Shown: one piece after another, positions 55,716 to 64,000 of the stretch | How the letters are laid out: each line of letters begins with the position of its first letter | Numbering within the stretch: the first letter of the stretch is position 1 | Assembly: GCF_905171765.1 (NCBI RefSeq) | Contig: NC_053392.1 | Location: 101,978,220-102,042,219 of the forward strand | Reading direction: 5' to 3' | Length of the DNA: 64,000 nt | From: Bufo bufo | Lineage: Eukaryota > Chordata > Amphibia > Anura > Bufonidae | Notes under the pieces: model-generated | What the model saw: the letters and a program-made list of their open reading frames with translations, nothing else | Databases searched by the model: none | Told to the model about the DNA's origin: nothing | Translations under genes and position numbers: made by a program

Positions 55716-56253
55716 ATATGTCCAGCTAAATCAATATCAATATGGTACAGAAGGATCATCAAGTCAAAAAGTGTCCAGCAGTATTGATCCCTTTAAAACA
55801 TAACTTTTACTTATTCATCTTATATAAAATAATACCACCGTAGTGGTTCACCAGTGAAGATTAGTGAGACAAACGACAATAACAAACAATAATAGATGCT
55901 TCTGGGAGCCTTCCTTAGATATATCAAGTGGTGAGTGAACACAGGGCAGCTAAGGGGAGCAGTAGGTAAATCTGACCTGTCCCTTTCGCTCACCCTGTCT
56001 ACTTCCTCAGCCCAGGGACGTCCCCTGATGGTGGAGACTCCCTGTCCTCGTGCCTGGGCTGACTGCCCTGCGTTTACCCTCCTCTCAAAAAATATAGATA
56101 ATGAAAAATATTTAACACAGCTCCCCAGAAGCTGACGGGTGATACTCTGTGTCCTAGGTAAAAAATTACCAACATGGACACCAATAGATAAAACAAGACC
56201 AAATGGTATTTATAAATAGGTGAACAATTATATGTATTGCCTATAGAAATGAG
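55716..56253 (-). repeat. Penelope-like PLTR, right copy
   Basis: It has the same length and, by eye, the same sequence as the left copy; the hairpin is at 56013-56044. On the minus strand it lies upstream of the coding region, where Penelope elements have their promoter-bearing repeat. Confidence 0.9.
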
Positions 56254-56868
56254 CAAGCTCTGCACTGGTGGCACTCCGATCTAGCAGCTGAATCCTCTTT
56301 AGGAGACCATCCTGGCACTTGCTGGACTTTCTTGGACGCCCTGAAGCCTTCTTAACAAGAATTGAACCTCTTTCCTTGAAGTTCTTGATGATCCTATAAA
56401 TTGTTGATTGAGGTGCGATCTTAGTAGCCACAATATCCTTGCCTGTGAAGCCATTTTTATGCAACGCAATGATGGCTGCACGCGTTTCTTTGCAGGTCAC
56501 CATGGTTAACAATGAAAGAACAATGATTTCAAGTATCACCCTCCTTTTAACATGTCAAGTCATGCCATTTTAACCCAATCAGCCTGACATAATGATCTCC
56601 AGCCTTGTGCTCGTCAACATTCTCACCTGAGTTAACAAGACGATTACTGAAATGATCTCAGCAGGTCCTTTAATGACAGCAATGAAATGCAGTGGAAAGG
56701 TTTTTTTGGGATTAAGTTAATTTTCATGGCAAAGAAGGACTATGCAATTGATCTGATCACTGTTCATAACATTCTGGAGTATATGCAAATTGCTATTATA
56801 AAAACTTAAGCAGCAACTTTTCCAATTTCCAATATTTATGTAATTCTCAAAAATTTTGGCCATGACTG
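56254..56868 (-). mobile_element. Tc1 element copy 1, right part (split)
   Basis: It continues the Tc1 copy broken at 45392. It encodes the N-terminal helix-turn-helix region on the minus strand (MVTCKETRAAIIALHKNG, then FTGKDIVATKIAPQSTIYRI) at about 56250-56502. It ends in AAATTTTGGCCATGACTG with TA at 56869-56870. Joined across the gap, the element would be about 1.54 kb, similar to the complete relative at 59764-61279. Confidence 0.88.
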
Positions 56869-57266
56869 TACAAAATGAAATACTTCTCATCTCAGATGAA
56901 CAGATAGTTTTAGTATACTTCCAGGGTTACTCATGGTTTGATGATATAGCCCAGTGTTAGTTGTTTGTCGTTTGTAGGGGACTTGTATCCCAAAAGGGCA
57001 AAGGGTGAGGGAAAAGCGTGATGAAGATATAATCGATGAATGTTCCAGGGCAACATAACATAAGGGTCAGAGATTAAACAGTTAATTATTCCTATTTCTC
57101 CCTATGTGTCCCTTACTACGCCTCAGCCCAAGGACACCCCTTGGTGGTAGGGGTTTCCTGTCCTCGTCCCTTATCTGTATGCCCCTGTAAAACCCTACTT
57201 TAGTAACAGCAAGTAACTAAAATGATGCTGAGTATATAAAAGTATCCCACTAAAGGACAACACGTA

Positions 57267-58191
57267 CAGTACAGACCAAAAGTTTGGACACACCTTCTCA
57301 TTCAAAGAGTTTTCTTTATTTTCATGACTATGAAGGCATCAAAACTATGAATTAACACATGTGGAATTATATACATAACAAACAAGTGTGAAACAACTGA
57401 AAATATGTCATATTCTAGGTTCTTCAAAGTAGACACCTTTTGCTTTGATTACTGCTTTGCACACTCTTGGCATTCTCTTGATGAGCTTCAAGAGGTAGTC
57501 ACCTGAAATGGTCTTCCAACAGTCTTGAAGGAGTTCCCAGAGATGCTTAGCACTTGTTGGCCCTTTTGCCTTCACTCTGCGGTCCAGCTCACCCCAAACC
57601 ATCTCGATTGGGTTCAGGTCCGGTGACGGTGGAGGCCAGGTCATCTGGCGCAGCACCCCATCACTCTCCTTCCTGGTCAAATAGCCCTTACTTTCAAAGT
57701 TTTCCCAATTTTTCGGCTGACTGACTGACCTTCATTTCTTAAAGTAATGATGGCCACTCGTTTTTCTTTACTTAGCTGCTTTTTTCTTGCCATAATACAA
57801 ATTCTAACAGTCTATTCAGTAGGACTATCAGCTGTGTATCCACCTGACTTCTCCTCAACGCAACTGATGGTCCCAACCCCATTTATAAGGCAAGAAATCC
57901 CACTTATTAAACCTGACAGGGCACACCTGTGAAGTGAAAACCATTTCAGGGGACTACCTCTTGAAGCTCATCAAGAGTATGCAAAGCAGTAATCAAAGCA
58001 AAAAGCTACTTTGAAGAACCTAGAATATGACATATTTTCAGTTGTTTCACACTTGTTTGTTATGTATATAATTTCACATGTGTTAATTCATAGTTTTGAT
58101 GCCTTCAGTGTGAATCTACAATTTTCATAGTCATGAAAATAAAGAAAACTCTTTGAATGAGAAGGTGTGTCCAAACTTTTGGTCTGTACTG
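57267..58191 (-). mobile_element. Short Tc1-type element, internally deleted, 925 bp
   Basis: CAGTACAGACCAAAAGTTTG at the left and its complement at the right are the tips of very long inverted repeats (about 57267-57512 and 57940-58191, some 245 bp). TA lies on each side (57265-57266, 58192-58193). The minus strand encodes a remnant transposase. A start of MARKKQLSKEKRVAIITL type (near 57765-57795) runs within about 40 codons into the C-terminal SPDLNPIEMVWGELDRRV block (57408-57680). The middle, with the first two catalytic Asp positions, is gone. It would depend on an intact relative to move. Confidence 0.85.
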
Positions 58192-58372
58192 TATATGTGT
58201 ATAAGGACAATTTCCCTATAAGTGAAGACAATTTCCCGACGCAGCGTTTCCCCAATCGATCAATGTCACGACCGGTTCGTCAGGGGATAGATTATACTTA
58301 ACTTAAAGTCTCACAATGGAGACTATCACTTAGTGCCCCTCAATCAGGACCCTCTTGGAGACTTGAGCCAGG

Positions 58373-58723
58373 ATGCAGGCTTTTGGGATGTCAGGTGTCT
58401 TAACTCAAATTTTTAGGTTTTGTCAATTGCAATATGTGGGATGCACGTCCAATGCCCTCAAAGTTCGGATATGCAGACATATCTCAGATATATCTCATGC
58501 TTTTGTAAAAAATGTGTCAGCAGTCAGCCAGCATTTTGCCTCCTGCCACCAGGGCAATATTGCTGGCATGAAAGTTCAGGGCATTGAACGAGTTAATTTT
58601 CCTAAACGGGGCGGAGACCATAGGAAAGCTCTTCTCAATAGAGAAGCCTATTGGATTTTTAGATTTCAGTCCTGTATGCCTTTGGGCCTTAATCAAAGAC
58701 AAGATTTAATATTGCATTATTAG
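58373..58723 (+). pseudogene. Opposite-strand Penelope GIY-YIG tail
   Basis: The plus-strand frame reads QLQYVGCTSNALKVRICRHI, then FPKRGGDHRKALLNREAYWI and FRFQSCMPLGLNQRQDL. This matches the second half of a Penelope GIY-YIG domain, from the YxG strand through the conserved C-terminal Trp block. The first half and all of the RT are missing, so it is a 5'-truncated copy. The next 350 or so bases, to about 59090, hold its 3' region, including CTAATAAAACACG near 59038. It differs from both minus-strand Penelope elements here, so it is a third family. Confidence 0.75.
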
Positions 58724-59090
58724 ATGTATCTTCTTCTCTTGTCCTTTAGGGGCGGTTCTTGCGTGGGAGGAAGAGAGGGGTGAAAATTATTATTTTTATT
58801 TTTTTTCCCTCTCTTCTTCTCATGCAGTTCTGTTCCTGTGTCTCAGTGGTATATGCTGTGGGTGGGGTGAAAGCAGTCCAATTGCCAATCAATAATCCAC
58901 AGCTGAATCACTGCTTTTACTCTGTATATAAGATTTGTCAGTCTTATTCTCTGTATCATGAGGAAGGATCTGTAATATATGTTGATCCGAAACATGTTGA
59001 TGATATGAGCCTGATGTTTGGTTTTTAAGCACGTTTCCTAATAAAACACGCACTGCGAGGTGAAGCTGGACAATATTTTTTTGCTACTTC

Positions 59091-59763
59091 TCAGCCTTGG
59101 TTCCGGTTCTGTGTCCGTGCTCCTCGGTGGTGTATGGTGAGGTGAGCTCCAACTTGGTGTTTTTACAAATTTTTAGGTTGGCGCCTTAAATAGTCTCCTC
59201 CCATACTCCCCCCCCCCCCCCCAGCACAGAATCCTCACCATACATCGATCGGCACAAACTATCCCCATTATTCGTCTCTGAGCCATGTGGATACATGGAA
59301 CCTATCATTAGTTTGCCTTTTCTCTCTTTCTTAGTTAATCAAATTGTATATTAGGGGAGAGAGAGCGCCGCTCTGGAACGCAAATGCGTTACACAGAGCG
59401 GAAGTTGCGTCATCAGATATCGCCTTGGGGACTGGAACTACATCATCTGCATGTTGGAGAGGAGGGACGCCGCTCTGGAACGCACATGCGTTCCATAGAG
59501 CGGAGATTACATCACCACCTAGCACGTCGGAGACCGGAAGTTGCGTCACCTTCATGCGTTCCAGACACCAGAAGTATCATGTCCGCAGTATACTTTTGCG
59601 TTCCATCAATCAGAACTAAATCGTTGGGGACAAGTTGAAGCATTAGAATAGACAATAAGCCTAATATCAGTACCAATAACATACATCAATACTCAAAACA
59701 GGTCCCCATTTATCTACTGATGATCACAATTCAGAAATTCCAGCATTCCTACAAGATAAGATA
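59091..59763 (-). other. Probable Penelope-like element 2, 3' region, with C-tract
   Basis: A run of about 16 C lies at about 59207-59222. From 59360 to 59570, GGAACGCAAATGCGTT-type and CATAGAGCGGA-type repeats resemble the block at 46620-46750 in element 1. No coding sequence is seen. Confidence 0.5.
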
Positions 59764-61279
59764 CAGTCGTGGCCAAAAGTTTTGAGAATGACACAAATAT
59801 TAGTTTTCACAAAGTTTGCTGCTAAACTGCTTTTAGATCTTTGTTTCAGTTGTTTCTGTGATGTAGTGAAATATAATTACATGCACTTCATACGTTTCAA
59901 AGGCTTTTATCGACAATTACATGACATTTATGCAAAGAGTCAGTATTTGCAGTGTTGGCCCTTCTTTTTCAGGACCTCTGCAATTCGACTGGGCATGCTC
60001 TCAATCAACTTCTGGGCCAATTCCTGACTGATAGCAACCCATTCTTTCATAATCACTTCTTGGAGTTTGTCAGAATTAGTGGGTTTTTGTTTGTCCACCC
60101 GCCTCTTAAGGATTGACCACAAGTTCTCAATGGGATTAAGATCTGGGGAGTTTCCAGGCCATGGACCCAAAATGTCAACGTTTTGGTCCCCGGGCCACTT
60201 AGTTATCACTTTTGCCTGCAAAATGCATTGTTCTTCTACAAACTGTTGTTGGATTGTTGGAAGAAGTTGCTGTTGGAGGGTGTTTTGGTACCATTCTTTA
60301 TTCATGGCTGTGTTTTTGGGCAAAATTGTGAGTGAGCCCACTCCATTGGATGAGAAGCAACCCTACACATGAATGGTCTCAGGATGCTTTACTGTTGGCA
60401 TGACACAGGACTGATGGTAGCGCTCACCTTTTCTTCTCCGGACAAGCCTTTTTCCAGATGCCCCAAACAATCGAAAAGAGGCTTCATCAGAGAATATGAC
60501 TTTGCCCCAGTCCTCAGCAGTCCATTCACCATACTTTCTGCAGAAGATCAATCTGTCCCTGATGTTTTTTTTGGAGAGAAGTGGCTTCTTTGCTGCCCTT
60601 TTTGACACCAGGCCATCTTCCAAAAGTCTTCGCCTCACTGTGGGTGCAGATGCGCTCACACCTGCCTGCTGCCATTTTTCTTAGCAATCGCTGCACTGGT
60701 GGCACTCCGATCCCGCAGCTGAATCCTCTTTAGGAGACGATCCTGGCTCTTGCTGGACTTTCTTGGACGCCCTGAAACCTTCTTAACAAGAATTGAAGTT
60801 TCCTTGAAGTTCTTGATGATTCTAGAAATTGTTGATTGAGGTGCGATCTTAGTAGCCACAATATCCTTGCCTGTGAAGCCATTTTTATGCAACGCAATGA
60901 TGGCTGCACGCATTTCTTTGCAGGTCACCATGGTTAACAATGGAAGAACAATGATTTCAAGCATCACCCTCCTTTTAACATGTCAAGTCTGCCATTTTAC
61001 CCCAATCAGCCTGACATAATGATCTCTAGCCTTGTGCTCGTCAACATTCTCACCTGAGTTAACAAGACGATTACTGAAATGATCTCAGCAGGTCCTTTAA
61101 TGACAGCAATGAAATGCAGTGGAAAGGTTTTTTTGGGATTAAGTTAATTTTCATGGCAAAGAAGGACTATGCAATTCATCTGATCACTCTTCATAACATT
61201 CTGGAGTATATGCAAATTGCTATTATAAAAACTTAAGCAGCAATATTTATGTAATTCTCAAAACTTTTGGCCACGACTG
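59764..61279 (-). mobile_element. Tc1 element copy 2, unsplit, 1516 bp
   Basis: CAGTCGTGGCCAAAAGTTTT and its complement CCAAAAGTTTTG...CGACTG form the ends, with TA on each side (59762-59763, 61280-61281). It is the uninterrupted relative of the copy split across 44471-56868. It serves as an empty-site reference for the Penelope insertion there. Confidence 0.9.
59940..60967 (-). pseudogene. Tc1 transposase, copy 2
   Basis: Three consecutive minus frames make up the enzyme. Helix-turn-helix with FTGKDIVATKIAPQSTISRI and a GRPRK linker lies at 60656-60967. RRLLEDGLVSKRAAKKPLL and VIFSDEASFRLFG, with the first catalytic Asp, lies at 60363-60659. EEQCILQ joined directly to AKVITKW, then NSPDLNPIENLWSILKRRV with the catalytic Glu, lies at 59940-60341. 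An in-frame 24-bp deletion at about 60217 removes HDGAPCHK and with it the second catalytic Asp. Two frameshifts add to this. A DD34E transposase cuts and pastes at TA; this one cannot. Confidence 0.9.
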
Positions 61280-61281
61280 TA

Positions 61282-61659
61282 GATTTAGAGCGAGGGAGGC
61301 AGGAGGGCAGTGAGGGTACCGGGAGAGGGGAAGGAAAGGCAGAATGAGTCCAGAGAATGTGTCCAAACCTGGAGGCACCTTGGTTAGCAGTATTGCCCAC
61401 ATTATACATCCTGATGGGGCAGCCATTTACATATGGACGATTCCATCAAGATTTTGATATCTCATCTTGGATCTATTTTGATCCGATATTAAAAAGTATG
61501 ACACTAGTTTCAAATATGCAGACCTCATTTGACATGAAAATAGAGGGAGTGGGAATTGGAGACTACTCCAGAGGGAGGGGGGGGGAGTTCCTTATTACTA
61601 GAGGGAAGATCATATGTAAAGGATGTGTAGGAATCAGGAGGATAAAAGATGTTTATTCA
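61282..61659 (-). other. Penelope-like element 2, region after the endonuclease stop
   Basis: This non-coding stretch is between the Tc1 insertion and the endonuclease stop codon. It contains a G-rich run (GAGGGGGGGGGAG type) at about 61577-61590. No further feature is seen. Confidence 0.5.
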
Positions 61660-64000
61660 TTAAAGAAAACAACCAAATGATAGCTGTTCGTTCAGGCCAT
61701 CAGGACTGGATGTCTTTAGTCTGTAAATCCATTGACATTCTTTTTGTAGTATTCTCCTGTCCCAATCACCCTTACAGGGTGAAGGTGGGATAACCTCTAT
61801 GATCTGAAATTTTAGGGAATTGGCATTCCCCTTATGGAACTCATGAATATGGTTGGCCACCGGTTTGTCCCGTCTATGTATAATATCTCCTAGATGTTCA
61901 TAAACCCTCCTCCTCAGTTCCCTCTTCTTCCTCCCTACATAATTAAGGGGGCATTGGCATGTGATCAAATATACCACTCCACACGTTCTACAGTTCGCAA
62001 AGTCTCTAATCTCATAAGTTCTTCCTGTCAAGACACTCCTAAAAGTTTTTGACGCAGTGATAAACGGGCAAGCCACACAACCACTGCATCTAAACATTCC
62101 CAAAGGTCTTCTTTCTAGCCATGTCCCTTCAGTCTTAGGTATTGTATATAGACTGTGTACCAAGCGGTCCCTTCTAAAGGTAATCGCTGGTCTTGGTGGA
62201 AGTTTATCGATCAGGTCCCTATCGGTTTGTAAGATACCCCAGTACCTCCTGAGAATTTCAAATACTCTCTCGTGGGCATTATCATATGTCCCGATCACTC
62301 TTACTATTCTTTCTTGTGGATTTCTCTTTTGGGGCCTCAGAAATTGATTCCTTTCCGTAGTCATGGAGTGTTTGAAGGCTTTATTAAGCGTCTCATCAGG
62401 GTATCCTCTCCTCAGAAATCTGTTCCTAAGATCCCTTGATTGTGTCACAAAGGTAGGTGTGTCCGTACAGTTTCTTCTAACCCGAATATACTGGCCCTTT
62501 GGGATACCTTTTTTCACCGGATTAGGGTGAAAACTATCCCAATGTAAAAGGCTGTCAGTGGCCGTGGGTTTCCTGAAGGTTTCTATACATAGAACAACCT
62601 CCCTTTTTGAAATTCTTATATCTAAGAAAGAAATTTATTTGTTGCTGATCTCACATGTAAAGCGTAGTCCAATGGGGTTCTGATTCAAAGATGTAACAAA
62701 TCACCTGAAGGACACCTCTGCACCATCCCACAATATAAAGATATCATCGATATATCTTCCCCAGAAGATAATGTGGGTGGTCGGGGGTTCTTCCACATCA
62801 ATGAAAACCAACCGGTCCTCCCACCAGCCCAGGGGAAAATTTGCGTAGGTCGGTGCACAGGGGCTACCCATCGCGGTGCCCCTGAGCTGGTGGTAGAACA
62901 CGTTTTTAAACAAAAAGAAATTGTGGGTCAGGACAAGAATGAAGGAGATAGAATGAAGGAGTTATGAGCCCTGCACTGTATGCCCCTGGTTTCTAGGAAG
63001 GAAAGCACTGTCTTCATCCCCCATTTGTGTGGTATACTGCTGTAGAGAGCCTTAACATCTATGGAGGCCAAGAAGCTGCTCTCCTCCACAGCAGTATCCT
63101 GTATCTTTAACAGTAAATCAGTAGTATCCCTGATATAAGAGGGCAGCGAGGAGACAAAAGGTCTGAGGACTTTATCTACGTAAATAGTAACATTTTGGGA
63201 TAGTGAGTCTATCCCGGACACTATTAGTCTTCCTTTTAGTGGATCTCTTCCGTTATGGGTTTTCGGGAGTGCATAAAATATAGGTATTTGTGGATTTTTT
63301 GGGGTCATAAATTTCAGTTCCTCAGAGGAGATCAAATTGTTCTCAAAGGCCCCGACAAGGATCCGGTTTAGTTCCTCTATAAAGGTGTCTCAGGGATCAC
63401 CCTGTAGACGGTCTTAACATTTTTTATCATTGAGGAGAGGGCCACACATCCCACTATAAAGGGAATGATCCATTACTACTATATTCCCCCCTTTGTCTGA
63501 GGGCTTTATAATAATACTGTTATCCCTTTGTAGTCCGTTAAGGTCCTCCCTTTCTCCCCCCGTCAAATTTATTTCCTGGTCTCTATGTGGACGTATTCTT
63601 TCTATCTCTTGAGTCACCAGTCTTGAGAAAATATCAATTGCAGAATTTTCCTGAGGGGGGGGCATCTTTTTACTTTTGGGACTGAGGTCCGTGAAGGGGC
63701 CCAAACCATCCTGTTGGGCTGGCCCTTCACTTAGGGATACTAGGAGCCTCGTGTCTTTGAGGCAGTCCATTGGTATACCGAGTTTAGTACACTCTTCCCT
63801 ATCATTATTTTTGTGGAACTTATGCCACTTAAATTTTTGTGTGAAGAGGCTTAAGCCTTTTATCCAAGAAAATGTATCAAAATTCACAGTAGGTACAAAT
63901 GACAGTCCTTTAGAGAGGACCTGTAATTCATCAGATGTCAATGTCCTATTTGTGAGATTTATGATACATTTTTCGTCTACTTGCTCTTGTCCTCCTTTTG
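61660..64000 (-). pseudogene. Penelope-like element 2, RT plus GIY-YIG endonuclease
   Basis: Minus-strand blocks appear in order from the window end. LSKGLSFVPTVNFDTFSW and SLFTQKFKWHKFH are the pre-RT block. NSIIIKPSDKGGNIVVMD follows, with a frameshift near 63412. Then come IFYALPKTHNG, LKGRLIVSGIDSLSQN, SFLASIDVKALYSSIPH (motif A), a break near 62920, YHQLRGTAMGSPCAPTYANF (motif B) and RYIDDIFILW (motif C). After another break, a continuous 285-codon frame (61660-62517) has the Cys-rich linker CSGCVACPF. The GIY-YIG domain follows (GVVYLITCQCPLNYVGR, RRRVYEHLGD, GDWDRRILQKECQWIYRL). Its N terminus lies outside the window. At least three breaks make it inactive. Confidence 0.88.

Larger units (their letters stand above)
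45393..56253 (-). mobile_element. Penelope-like element 1 with direct-repeat PLTRs
   Basis: Two direct repeats of 538 bp (45393-45930, 55716-56253) flank a minus-strand region encoding a Penelope-type RT and a GIY-YIG endonuclease. Host Tc1 sequence on the two sides shares TGAGCAAG (45385-45392 and 56250-56257). The duplication is therefore 4-8 bp, ambiguous because the PLTR itself ends in TGAG. The repeats look identical by eye, yet the coding region carries at least three frameshifts. A gypsy element sits inside at 49143-54481. Confidence 0.88.
56881..64000 (-). mobile_element. Penelope-like element 2, running off the window
   Basis: The minus-strand coding region at 61660-64000 is Penelope-type but only distantly similar to element 1. 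Leftward, 56995-57250 resembles the element 1 PLTR (CTCAGCCCAAGGACACC, then CCTGTCCTCGT). The parts at 58230-58290 and 59350-59570 resemble element 1's 3' region. Three other insertions appear to interrupt it: a short Tc1 (57267-58191), an opposite-strand Penelope tail (58373 to about 59090) and a Tc1 (59764-61279). The exact left end and target duplication were not found. The right end lies beyond the window. Confidence 0.65.

Noticed and set aside
58373..58723. A host GIY-YIG endonuclease gene
   Set aside because: Only the second half of the domain is present, there is no start or splice context, and the C-terminal block is of Penelope type.

Overview
The window is eukaryotic and very probably from a frog or toad with a large, repeat-rich genome. 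It has no bacterial operons. It carries DIRS, Penelope, hAT, Tc1, L1-type and chromodomain-gypsy elements side by side, plus many foldback elements of kinds common in anurans. The only host protein-coding sequence I can support is one spliced terminal exon (39523-39713) encoding an SH3 domain. It closely resembles the end of SH3YL1 as I know that family, and is followed by AATAAA poly(A) signals. If so, positions 1-39520 are SH3YL1 intron or upstream sequence, and everything after about 39.9 kb is 3' flank.

Layout. 1-8 kb: foldback repeats, a PIF/Harbinger-like MITE (miniature inverted-repeat element) and a decayed Tc1 transposase. 8.07-14.83 kb: a dead hAT element with a perfect 8-bp target duplication, itself hit by a 1.55-kb palindromic insertion (15-bp duplication) and by a TTAA-flanked MITE. 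15-27 kb: foldback MITEs, some nested in one another; six copies of the Harbinger-like family lie in the window, most with 3-bp TWA duplications. 27.08-32.91 kb: a complete-looking DIRS-type retroelement with inverted terminal repeats, an internal complementary region and three uninterrupted reading frames (gag-like, RT/RNase H, tyrosine recombinase). 33-39.5 kb: further foldbacks, then the SH3 exon. 39.96-44.46 kb: tails of two LINE types and MITEs.

44.47-56.87 kb is a three-level nest. A Tc1 element is split by a Penelope-like element with identical 538-bp direct repeats (PLTRs), and that element is split by a chromodomain Ty3/gypsy retrotransposon with 492-bp near-identical LTRs. The gypsy gag and pol frames are joined by a GGGAAAC -1 slippery site. 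56.9-64 kb: a second Penelope-like element runs off the window end, with Tc1-type elements and an opposite-strand Penelope tail lying within its span.

No cellular pathway is encoded here. The window is a layered record of element insertions in and beyond one host gene, and the DIRS and gypsy copies look the youngest. I found no clearly undescribed system. The best leads are the palindromic insertion in the hAT, the hairpin shared by two Penelope families, and the young DIRS and gypsy copies.
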